Of a DNA stretch of 64,000 nt, positions 1-10,385 are shown piece by piece (the first letter of the stretch is position 1; each line of letters starts with the position of its first letter). Location: positions 186,001 to 250,000 of the forward strand of contig RBZT01000125.1 in assembly GCA_003693705.1 (NCBI GenBank), read 5' to 3'. Position numbers and translations under genes: made by a program. The DNA is from Polymyxa betae (taxonomy: Eukaryota; Endomyxa; Phytomyxea; Plasmodiophorida; Plasmodiophoridae). The notes under the pieces were generated by a model. That model was not told the DNA's origin and ran no database searches. It saw nothing but the letters and a program-made list of their open reading frames with translations.

Positions 1-2468
1 TACATGGAGTCCAGCTGGAAGCAGACTGATCACCAGAGAGGATTCCTTGATGAGTTTCTCTATACTACCTGTTTGACATTATAACTTTATCTGGCCCCTT
101 GCAATAAGGTTATCGTACTGATGTCTCTGCCGTCTATCTGAACGATGTCGACATTGCCTCCTGCCTTTTGAACCAGCGACCTAGCTTGATTTTCATCATC
201 GCTAGCAACCATCAATGAAACATCAGTTCTGGCACTCAGCAATTCTACAACAGGACCGGCAACAAATCTATATCAAATTTTAGGCGTTTCTGGTTCTGAA
301 AGACGAATACAATAACCCCGATCCTAATAACAGAACACGATTCTTTCTCGATGGTGCGGGTTGGTGCGATTTCGGCATCGAAGTTGCTCCAGATAATGAT
401 CGATATGATAAGATGTTTGCGATACCTTCAGCTGCTTTCGTAGATGTAACCAAATGAGTTATATCATTTGTGATTGCCTAAGTTATCATCAGTTAAAGGA
501 AAATCGAAATTGTTTGTTACATTTAATTCGACGTCAGAGCCCGCCACGATGTCGATTACTGCATGACTCTTTCGTTTATTTCGCGGAAGATTCACTTCCA
601 CGTTCAAATGCTGAAGCGTGAAGTGACCACCCTTCGCTTCAATAGTGTCCAGAACTTTGTTTATCAGCCCGGTGTCGAAAAGATGGCCATCGATTGTCAT
701 TGTCGCAGCATGGTTTCCATCAACTGCTGGTGTCGATCTCTGCGAGCACAAAGTTTTAATGGTCACAGTCGTCTTCATGTTGAATTAACCTTCATCGAGC
801 CCCTCAAACTGGTGATGTACTCAAAATCAGGGCGAAGCTTCCCATTGGAGGCGATGCAGGCTTGTAGAATCGGCTTTGGCAGAGATTCTGGGAACGGATC
901 CGATGCGTTAAACCTTGAGAGTTCTTCAGCGAATCCAACCAATGCCTACATGATTTGAAAACAACCGGTACAGAATCTGAGGCAGTTTTAGTACCTGGCT
1001 GAAATGTTGAGAAGACTCACGAGGCAGTTCTGCAGGCAGATTGTCTACAGCAAGAACTGTGATGCCCTTCTCTGATACACCGTCTTCAGCAGAATTATAG
1101 GCAGGATTAAAGGTAAAAAACGGGGACGCTATATTTGTGCTTCGAGATAGAAACTGAATGGAACCTGTTTTAAATTCAGAAAATCGGTTTAATGCCAATA
1201 GCACTGGCGAACCGTTGATGTCGCACGATATGTCTCCTATTGCATAGAGATTTGGTAGCGTTTTAGATTGTTCTGTGGTCAAGATCCTTGGAAAACGATG
1301 ATCCCAATAAACCCCGTTAACAATGACCTAAATCGTAAATGAATCTCGGCGAGAGGCTTCAGCGAACTGTACGTTGGTATAAGGAAGCAGCGTCTTATGA
1401 AGGACTGGCTCATACTGATCAGGACAAGCATAATAATGCTCTCGGGAGAATGTCCTTCCACTCTCTAATGGTTTCACCAAATCTGCTGTTCTCACCTGAA
1501 TTCACAAACTCAAAATTCTTTTCGCCAATAGAGAAATCTTTAGGATTACCTGAACCCCATACACTTTGCTGTGGGTTGTCGAATTGGCATTTTGCTCTTT
1601 TTTTAGCTCGATGGCATCATCAACAGACAGCATCTCGTGTGGGAGTAGATTAAAGATCTCCAAAGCTCCCTTTGTGACATTTCCACTTCCAGTAAACGCA
1701 AACAGCAGCGGAGATAGCCGGTCTGGCAGCCCGATCCTCCTAATCTCTTTCCCGACTCTCTCCAAGTTCTCCATGGCGTCACCTAAGGAGGCCTGCATAT
1801 AGGATGAAGGAACTGCCACAAATGGGGTGCTAAATCCCATCGACAGAAACTTTTCTCCAAGTCCTCGCAACAGGTCTATCATCCCAGCATTTCCTGCATA
1901 ACGCCCTGTGGAATTTTGTGTATCGGTCCATCCCAATTTTGTTAAACCGGACGGCACATACCAAAGGCGACGAGCCGGCCTTGACGATTCCGGATGCATT
2001 CATAATCAAAGAGCCTGACGCCTTTCTTCAAACACGCATCGAGAAATGGCATGTTTTCTTCTTGCGCCTTGATGACATGAGAGAAAATAACATAGCTGCG
2101 ATTGGGAATGAGATTGGATTCTGGGAATTCTTTCACACCGAATATTGTCGCAGCTGGCGACAAATTTTCGGTCAGGATCGCTCCACTTTGCTTATATTCG
2201 ATATCTTTGAAAATCCTGCGTTCGGAGGGCTGAATTAAGACCTTTATCCCTTTATCAACAAGGACCTTGACATGCTGTGGTGTTAATGGGACGCGCCTCT
2301 CCCTGGCACACACCATTAACATAGGCCATGGGCAAAGTCGCCAGCTTCAACCATTTGTTTTTTACTTCTCTGAGGATGCCGATACACCGGCCTAGACTTG
2401 GCATGGCTACAATGTGAATATCACTTCTGTTATAAAGTGTGACAAGTACCAATGCTGTATAAGCTCAT
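1..2468 (-). CDS. AASS: alpha-aminoadipic semialdehyde synthase (LKR/SDH), partial
   Basis: This is the bifunctional lysine-degradation enzyme. Its lysine-ketoglutarate reductase half makes saccharopine and its saccharopine dehydrogenase half cleaves it, normally in mitochondria. The reading from 2468 downward gives MSLYSIAMPSLGRCIGILRE, then across an intron WERRVPLTP, the typical LKR start. LKR segments follow (GMIDLLRGLG; YAIGDISCDINGS; VDNLPAELPRESSQHF), then the inter-domain linker (GHLFDTGLIN), then the SDH Rossmann region (VASDDENQA, LVISLLPAGLH). The gene runs off the left edge, so most of SDH is missing. A 43-nt intron (2407-2449) places the start at 2468. A putative GC-AG intron lies at 65-102. 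A fused LKR-SDH is usual in animals and plants, whereas fungi normally have separate LYS1 and LYS9. Identification is secure and exon edges are approximate. Confidence 0.93.
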
Positions 2469-3367
2469 GAGCTGCACGCACTTGACTTTCGTTAAGTGGT
2501 TCGGTGTCCTTTACAGTTTACATTGAATCAGTTCTCAGAGTTTTCATCTTTCAACCGTCAGGTTTGGACTGTTGGAAACTAGACTTGACAGACAACCCCG
2601 AAGCTCGCCTAGAGATTCCTGAGGCTGCCAGACTTTGCAGACCACGTTGTGAAAATTGCTATCTAAGAAGGCTGGGTGAAAGACCTACTGTTTCTGTTCT
2701 GCTGGATAAATCTCGTTTCTGACTTTATTTCTCACAAGGCGTTATCGTAATCCTGACTCCAAATTTAACCATTAGACTTTTCGATAAATTTCATTTTTTC
2801 TAGCTTCCACAATAACAAGATAAAGCTGCTGATTCCTATATCTGATCATTAATCGGTGTTTTCCGACTGGGTTTAGCCTTTGTTCAGTTCGCTGTCGAAG
2901 AAATGGATTACTAGAGAGTGTTTCATGCTTATTTTCGTTTGCTGGCCTGGACGCTGCTCTCACATTGATGCATCTTGGGCAAGTATTCATCAACGACGGC
3001 AGCGATTAGTAGCACTGGCTGGCATCAAGGTGAATAGTGGATTCCAGTTTCGGAAAGCTACAGACGAGCACTGAGGACGCCAGTCGTTTATGATGAAACT
3101 TAGCTTGGCAACGGAAAGATGTTGGGACTTTATCAGCGAAATGTCCAGCTTAATTCGTTTCATAGAGAGCCGACGCCTGGCGGATACCGACCGGAGAAAG
3201 CAATCATCAGACAGTCTCCTTTCTGAACACCAAGAATCGTTATATTGATCAGGGGCAAGAATCCATCTCAGTACAGAATTCAGCGTTCGAAACCAAGATG
3301 ATCCGATCGTTGATCTCAAAGTTTCATTAGTAAACGTTATCGCAGAGCTATGAAGAGCTCGATGTGA
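2469..3367. other. AASS upstream region, no convincing gene
   Basis: About 900 bases lie between the AASS start and the HROB stop. Both strands have open stretches of 50-110 codons. One is a plus-strand reading near 3083-3250 containing MSSLIRFIESRR. Another is a minus-strand reading ending near 2772 with YLVIVEARKNEIYRKV. No frame could be joined into a gene with consistent splice phases and nothing resembles a known family. It presumably holds the AASS promoter and may hide one small gene. Confidence 0.3.
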
Positions 3368-5022
3368 TTACAGATCAAGAGCGTTTTCTTCTAACAGATC
3401 CATGTCAATCTCAGGAAGCTGAACAGTTTGCGAGCACACGCTGGGTGTCGATTGAAGATGGAGGAGATTGGGAGCGCTGGCCTGCCTGGGCTGTATTGCC
3501 GGCGTGATCTTCTGACTTGGAAATTGCCCCGGACAAGTAATCGGCCATGAAGAAGAGGGATTGGGCGATTCAACAGCTGTAGCAATTCCATTAGATCCTG
3601 TGGCCGGAGATGTGGTTCTGGAATCGAAACCGAAAGTCTCGGAAGCCAGTGAACTGACACTTTGCGATCGCAGTTCCTTCTTACTCTGCAAACGCTGACC
3701 GAATGGAGGAGAGAGCCCCCTAGGGCAATATGTCGACTCCGTTGAACCGGTTCGAGGGAGCGTCGGTTGGTAGCAACCGAAGGTATCTTTCGTGTTCCGA
3801 ACCGCAAATTGAGGACTTAAGAATGGCTTTGTTTGTGAGGACTTGCTGCTTTCTCGCTCCATGGGATGATCAGTTTTCTGTCGTACCAATCTTTCGTTTT
3901 CAAATTGGGAGCAGTCAGATCTGGGTCTCGGCAGACGAGAATCATCTCCATCTCTTGGAGAAACTGCAACAGGATTGACACTGTTCAAACAGCCTTTTCT
4001 ATGAGCAGATTCGGGAAAGACTTGTTCGATGTTCGCAGGGCAAATGTTCAAAAAGTGATTCGAAGAATTTGGCGAGAAAATGGAAACATTTTTCAACTAA
4101 AGGCCCAAGTTCAATCTCGTTTGCTGAACTTGACGAATAAAGCTAAATACCACAAGGACAGCTCCAATCTCGATAAGCCCACGTTGCTGTTCCATCACTT
4201 TCCGATGAATGGTGCCTTGCATGAAACCGGAATCGTCCTGTTGAAATATGCTGTGAACTGGATCTATAACTTTAAGGGGTGCTCCTTACACGAAATGATG
4301 CATAAGCGTCGTATATAGATTCCAGACAGACGATAGAAACCGCCAATCGAGGGACTTTTCCTGCAGATCCAGACTTGGACAGCTCGGCCAATAACTGCAT
4401 GGTTATGACTAACGAACACAGATTATTTGCTTCAACCAACCTTAGTGGGAGGCACTTCCTCTGCCAGAGCAGCAATCATCGATCTCCAAGCGCCCGACTG
4501 TGAGAAATTACTTCCATCGCAGCCGTTGCCGTCAGCATCTTGATTATCATCAGAATGCTGGCTGGCGCTCAGCGTTTGCTGGGAATGAGAGGACTTCTCG
4601 CCAGGTAGGATATCACCTGAGTCGGCCTGGATCAGCGAAGGCCAGCGCCGACAATCGATCGGCTACCTGCTGGGCCCGGGATCCGGCCCTTGTTGTGGAT
4701 CTTGAGCATTTTAGAGAAGTGTCCATTGATGCAGGTTACTGGAAAACCCTAATCATTGCGTAAGAAGGGTTAGTCAATAGTCGTTCTTATAGTGATAAAG
4801 TATATGCTACCATGCATAGCAATGTGTTTGAAAGACATCGTTCGTCTATGTGTCGGATTTGGTGACGATGATCCAATAGCTGGATCTGCATGATCCATGA
4901 GCTGCAGGAGGTTCTCTTCAGACCAGGTATTCTGAAATCCACGAAATCGGTCTCGGCAGGACTGTGTGAAAGTTGTCGCTGTACTGAGCCGTATCTCGTA
5001 TGCACATTACTGCTGCAAACAT
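3368..5022 (-). CDS. HROB: HROB (MCM8-IP) homologous-recombination OB-fold protein
   Basis: HROB recruits and stimulates the MCM8-MCM9 helicase in homologous recombination. The diagnostic blocks appear in order over spliced exons: GRIPGPAG then DILP (animal HROB has RRFPGPAGILP), AWRSMIAALAEE, GKVPRLAV, FMQGTIHRKVMEQ, IEIGAVLV, and LKNVSIFSPNSSNHFLNICP. The last three form the OB fold. The protein ends in an acidic tail, EIDMDLLEENALDL, comparable to the acidic C-terminus of animal HROB. Introns are short, for example 4617-4666 (50 nt) and one of about 34 nt near 4270. The first exon is uncertain. In-frame sequence with suitable splice sites extends to an ATG at 5022, but an ATG at 4709 is possible. 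The middle is S/T/P-rich and disordered. The family call is firm and the N-terminus is not. Confidence 0.85.
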
Positions 5023-7070
5023 TTCTCCTGATAACAGAGAATGTATGTTGCGGATATGGATATGTCAAGACACGAAAAAAGATTAAAAACATGCTACCCA
5101 GAACTCGATCAGCAATTTTTCTGACAATCCGGAAAAAAAGTAGAAACATTCCTCAATAACGGAGCACGGTCAGGGTCTAATCGTTAAGGTTAGGTAGTGG
5201 TCTGAGCTTTATCAATCAGTAGATGAAATAAATAAGAAAAACTGGGCAAGCGATATTGGCTGATCGATCATATTTGTAAAAGGACTCTACTGGCGGTTAT
5301 TGTTTCAATAGGAACAATTAGCTACAAATGAGTATCATGAGACAATGAAACATAGCCAGACCAACAACACAGTAAGAATACACTAAGTCATTTTTAAGAA
5401 GGCAGAAAGGCATAGATGATGTTGAAGCTTTGGGTCATTATGTGTCGTTCCTTACTTGCACTTTCTGCAATCAAGTTATCTTTGCGACAATTGAGTAACG
5501 ATCGATATTTTGAATCTAAAGGTGGAAAACAAACGTGCTCGTTAGAAACTTCTTTTTTTCAATTAAGGTCAACGTTGGATTCAGTTTACTAGTAGTCAAC
5601 AATATTGTGAGGTATCTCTTGCAAACGTTTGTCACTGTAAATATAATTGAACAGTTGCAGCGACGCTCGATTCGAGATAACTGTTTAGTGGGCGAGAATG
5701 GCATTCAGCAGAAGTACATTTCGTTGAACTGGTCAGACTCTGTCTGATCTTGCATGTCAGGACATCGCTCTGAATAACCGATCCTCATCGTATCTGAAAT
5801 CTCGAAATCGCTGTCGAGTATCTAATAGCCGTTTAAACCAAATGATCATATACCAATCGAGAGTACTACCGGTAGTTGACAGATGTGTGGTTGCCTGGCG
5901 ACTCCTAGTAAGCCAAGCCTTAACAGAAAAGTAACGGGTGAAATATTGGACCGCACTGAACGCAGGAAGTCAAAGCTCCTGAAGACATTTATGCTTGACT
6001 ACATCAGGTCTTGCGCTTTGGAAATCGGGCCGCCTGTTGGCCAAGTTCAACAAACTAGTCGAATCCAATCTAATCCAATCCAATCCAAACCAGCGGCGTT
6101 GACGAAGCAGGTGATCAACATGGTAGAAGTCATCGGGCTCAAATTTTGAAAGGAGCGGGAGCCGGTATAGCGTATCGACTGAAAAAGATCTGGGATCGTT
6201 ATAAGCCTTAGATAAAGACGTGATCTTCACGGTAGTTGAGGGAAACCAAACCGGCATCAGCTATATGTAACTCAAACTGTTTCTGTTTCGTCCTGAAAAT
6301 TCCCAGGGGATTACTTCGCTTTATTGTTAAAGAGTTTTTCAGTCGAAGACGGAAGTTCATTGGATCTTTAAATGGTGACAAGTTTCGTTAGAGCGTTAGA
6401 GTATGAGGAACAGGCCCAAACAGGGACAAAGGAAGCAAGAGCTACGAAGAAGGAGATCTGAGTTATTGATCCAAACTCGGCGTTGGTCAAACTGAGCTAT
6501 CCTCAGATGACCATGCAACAATACTTTATTGAAAATGCAGTTACAGAAACTAGAAACTGTGCAGTAGACCTGGTTCCATCGCGTTTTCGTAGCCACCATG
6601 CGTCGCATGACTTTCGCGAAGGCCCTGTAGGCGTATATGTCAAAATGCGATCCATGAGATTACAGCGGGTGGGAAGTCGCGGACTGTCAAATCGTGGATG
6701 AGTCTGTCGTATTGATCGTTCTTGGGGACTGTTTACACAGGATATGTGATGTCATGTTCAAAGGGAATTTCGTCCTTGCGCAGTGAAGTGTCCTCGGATT
6801 TGTTCCTTTCGAAGGGTCGCCAGCCACCTTGTGCGGTTTGGTCCTTGGGTCTCGGGCGAGTCCCAGTCGCTGGTCGTGTTTTTGAGGCCTTTGTAGCGGA
6901 TATCGTCGCCAAGCGATATTTCTCGGATGAACTGGTCGATCTCTGCGACAGAAACCGCCTTGCAGCAGAAAAGCATTATCCACTCGCTTCTGTATTGTCA
7001 TTACCCGAAAACAATTCAAACGACAGCTTTGATGTATTTTTATCCGCTTCCAAAGCCAGAGATCCCGGAC
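5023..7070. other. gene-poor AT-rich interval
   Basis: No gene model could be supported here. At 6060-6090 there is a short run of imperfect ATCCA pentamers. Open readings on both strands are 60-110 codons long, overlap each other and resemble nothing recognisable. Because a hAT transposon end lies to the right, at least the 6.4-7.07 kb part may be decayed transposon sequence. Confidence 0.5.
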
Positions 7071-7074
7071 TGAT

Positions 7075-7260
7075 TTTTACTATGATGAGGTTTATGATTT
7101 CTTTGAATTCACCAAACGGCGTGCCACATCATGCACAGATATCGTTCATTGGTGGGGGCCAATTGGCAAAACCCGCTTCCCAAACATCAGTTTGCTGGCA
7201 CTTGGACATTCTGATGATCATGGGCTCGTCTTCCGTCTGAGTCTGCTTTTTCCGACTTCT
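7075..7260 (+). pseudogene. decayed hAT transposase, C-terminal dimerisation region
   Basis: One plus-strand frame reads DEVYDFFEF, then DIVHWWGPIGKTRFPNISLLALG. This matches the hAT C-terminal dimerisation signature (acidic residue and WW, then RFP, then L..LA). The conserved ERxFS part is not seen, and upstream sequence in this frame is riddled with stops. The fragment is therefore a relic rather than a working transposase. A hAT-like terminal repeat about 180 bases downstream supports the call. Confidence 0.6.
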
Positions 7261-7375
7261 TGCACGATGATGAAACTACGATCGTGGAATCGATTGTTTG
7301 CATCAACCTAAAATACAGATTTTTGTTTGACCAATTAACTAAATGCTTACCAGGAATTTGACCGGACCTAACCGG

Positions 7376-7440
7376 TTAACCGTTTTTTTTATTAAACCGT
7401 TTCGCTTTAAAGTTATTAACCTGTTCGGTGCCCATCCCTA
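7376..7440 (+). mobile_element. right terminal repeat of a hAT element
   Basis: The interval ends in TGCCCATCCCTA, the reverse complement of TAGGGATGGGCA, a classic hAT terminal inverted repeat. Just inside are repeated AACCGGTTAACCG and AAACCG blocks, like hAT subterminal repeats. No matching left end was found to the left, so the element is truncated or its left end has diverged. The candidate target duplication starts at 7441 (CTGATTGG) but could not be paired. Confidence 0.6.
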
Positions 7441-7678
7441 CTGATTGGCAGCTGCTACTTTGGCGGAGGCCGCACCGACCACTTTGGAGAGGTCAACTTT
7501 TCGGCTTTCGCAGTCTGCGGTTCTCTGTCGCTCGCATTTGTCTATTGGGGCCAATTGCGGCGAATGCGACTTGTGAAGGTGTTCAGTACAGCGTACCGCT
7601 GTGGGTGCTCCCTGAGATATAAATAGCCTCCGGGCCAAAAGTCACAATTTGAGTTGTTTATATCGATATTGTGCCACC

Positions 7679-8930
7679 ATGATCAAGAACGAGTTCACTG
7701 GGGTCCCGATCGTCAGCGTCCAAGCGCTGGTTACAGACACAGCCAGCAATAGCGAGAGGCAGATAGCCGCCGAGGCCATCGATTCGGCGTTTCGTAATGT
7801 CGGATTCATGTACATTTCTGATCATGGAATCGATGTGGAATTAGTCGATCGAGCTCGAGCACTGACGCGAGAGTTCTTCCTCCAGGATCAATCAACCAAA
7901 GATAAGATCGCAATGTAAGATACGGTCGCCTTATCTTCTAATGTTGATCTCTCATGATAATTAGTAATCAACAGAAAATTCCTGTTCGTGGCTATCAACG
8001 AGTTGGAGACAACGTCACTGGCGGACATGCTGATTGGCACGAAGCCATCGATTTCTATCGCGAGCTGCCTACCAATCACAAGCTTCGATCAACGGATGAC
8101 CCGATGCATTCCGAGAATCAATGGCCCGAGACACCGGCCGATTACACGCCTGTTCTTAGGATTTATATCCAGCGAATGCTTGAGCTTGGTGGAAAGATTA
8201 TGGAAGGCGTTGCCCGGGCTCTGGGCCTCCCCAACAACTATTTCGCCAAGTTCGTTCATAGCCATGCGTTGTGTCTCGGTTGCTGAACGTTCCTTCCAGG
8301 TTTTATAACGAATCCTATTGGGTTATGCGAACCATTGTAAGTTGGAATGTTGCTTTACTGTGTGATCATCTCAAAGCGGTCACAGTATTATCCATCAAAA
8401 GAATCTATCAAAGGGTTGAGCAATCCAGAAGATTTCGGTTGTGGAGTGCATACTGACTGTAATATCGTTTATTACGGGCTCTGCCTCTATCGCTGAAAGA
8501 ATTCTCCAGACGGCTGCCTGACGTTCATTAACTGTGACGATGTTCATGGAGCGCTGCAGGTTCAGAATCGCAAAGGTGAATGGGTGAATGCCGATCCCAT
8601 TCCCGGAACGTTCGTCGTCAACGTTGGCGACATGTTGAACAAGTGGACGAATGGCGAATATCGATCAACGCCCCATCGAGTGAACAGCGTCACAGGTTCA
8701 GACCGAGGTCAGCGTCCTCATCAATGGTATGACGAAACTTCTCTGAAATTCTTCAAGTCTCGATCGCCTTCTTCTTCGAGCCGAACTACGACGCCCGCGT
8801 AGTCCCGTTGAATAGCGCAGATCGTCAAGACGGCGTCGTTTTCGGCGACCACCTCTCCAAACGGGTCCTGAGCAATTTCAAGTACAGCCCGAATCTGGAA
8901 AGCTTTAATCTATCACGTCAGGTCGACTAA
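7679..8930 (+). CDS. isopenicillin-N-synthase-like 2-oxoglutarate/Fe(II) dioxygenase
   Basis: A soluble oxygenase of the IPNS/plant-2ODD family, which uses Fe(II) and 2-oxoglutarate. The start follows CCACC. The N-terminal DIOX_N part reads VPIVSV, then FRNVGFMYISDHGID. Joining five short exons gives FYNESYWVMRTI, then the iron ligands HTDYGCLTF, then GKWTNG-like text ending in STPHRV (third ligand His). RVSIAFFFEPNYDA supplies the Arg-x-Ser that binds 2-oxoglutarate. All HxD...H and RxS residues are therefore present. The gene ends QVD-stop. It sits beside the hAT relic and upstream of a same-strand PAS-like gene with 140 bases between. The substrate cannot be told. Related enzymes act on secondary metabolites, thymine or fatty acids. 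Confidence 0.9.
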
Positions 8931-9070
8931 GTCCTTCTCGATTGTTGCCTTGCTCGACCAGGTACGGAATAAATAGAGCGCGATTGTTCAATCTGTGACC
9001 AACCCAGACCGAGCCGAAAGTCCAGGGAACCAGCCTCATTTGGGGCCCGAAACGCTCTCGTTTAGTAGTA

Positions 9071-10322
9071 ATGGTCGTGACCAGCTGTTGGTATCCTGAG
9101 ACCGAGATTGGCTTCGCAGTTTCCCTGCCGAAGCGGCTGCGCAATTTCGCTGCCAGAGATCCGATGTGGGTTCCGACGTCTTTCGAACAATCCGAGCACA
9201 TCGATCGATTCGGTCAGGGCGCCCTTTCCCGTCAAAAATATATGCTGCCGCTTAGTAGTGCACCAGCCGGTCGTAGGGGAAAGCCCAAGATCCAGATTGT
9301 GTCACGACCGCGACCCCCGAAACCGGTTAAAGTCGTTCAGGCTGTCGCTCTAGATCAACAATTGCCTAAAGCTAGAAAGCAGCACAAACAGAAACGGAAT
9401 GTCAGCATCATGATGCCGATGTGCCAGATGTGGGCGAAATCGCCGACGCCTTTGGACCGGAAACACCTGGTTCCAGGTGCGGTGTCGGAATGGCTAATGA
9501 CGGGTCATCGCTGGTTCAAACCCCAGCTTGTCCATCAGACGTTATACAATATCGATGGCTGTTTCGAACCGGCCCTCGTATACGTTTATAATACGTGGAT
9601 GAATGCCCAGCAGCTGAAGATGATGTACGGAGACATCCTGGAGTTCATCTCCGACGTCTCCGATGATGTCTTCGGTATCGATCCAGATCGATATGTGAAG
9701 ATACGCCCAGAGCAGGTCATACAGTTGGACAACCCGTCGGGCTATCCAGTATTTATTCATCAGAACCCGATTGTGGATTCCAACAGGACATCGGAACCTG
9801 CCACGATCTCAGTCTACTCCGATACGAATGTGAAACCGAGCCAGCTGAAGATCGCCATGAATGATGCCGCCTACCAGCTTTGGGGATACAGCCAACAACA
9901 ATGGGAGAGGTATCAAGTCCACAATGTTGAAGAACCCGGAATCCAAGACAAGATGGTCCCGTTCTTCTTCTCGTTGTTCTCTCCGTCCACAATGTACACG
10001 ATCATTGCTTTGAACCTCGGCGTGTTCTATGTGAACTGCAAGTTCGCGACGTTTCAATGCAATATTCTTCGGAGAGATGGCAAAATTGTATGCGCGATCT
10101 GTGATGATTTTGACCGATTCTAACCTTCACTTACAGATTCCAATGAAATGTATATTTACGACCTATCTTCATTCCAAATTCCTTCATGTCAGTCAGTTTT
10201 CCTTCACTGATGTAAAGCCATCCGAACGTGAAAAAATCCACACCGTTCCCTCTCACGAAGTAAGTGATAACAGGGCGCTTCTTGACTTGGAACTTCCCGT
10301 CCTGGATAACTTTTTTCCATGA
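9071..10322 (+). CDS. PAS-domain-like protein with basic N-terminal half
   Basis: A mostly single-exon gene of about 390 residues with one late intron (donor after GKI near 10089, exon resuming with IPMKC). Residues ~65-115 are very basic and proline-rich (GRRGKPKIQIVSRPRPPKPV; RKQHKQKRN). Residues ~255-370 look like a PAS fold. They carry the NDAAYQLWGYSQQQWERY helix (compare N-A-A...GYS.EE in PAS), a CNILRRDGK strand where many PAS domains have ..R+DG, and a closing hydrophobic strand. A PAS domain plus a basic segment suggests a signalling or transcription factor, but no DNA-binding domain is recognised. The upstream start is uncertain. The gene converges on the CNG channel gene, with 64 bases between the stops. 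Confidence 0.65.
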
Positions 10323-10385
10323 TCTAATCCACAATCTTTTTATAAAGAGCTACTTGCAATACCTAAGACGAGCGCCTGGTTCATA

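Noticed and set aside
3083-3290. In-frame TGA in a plus-strand reading, considered as selenocysteine
   Set aside because: No family support, no visible SECIS hairpin, and the surrounding frame is not established as a gene.
6060-6090. ATCCA pentamer run considered as telomere-like or satellite
   Set aside because: Only about five imperfect units. Too short to be more than a microsatellite.
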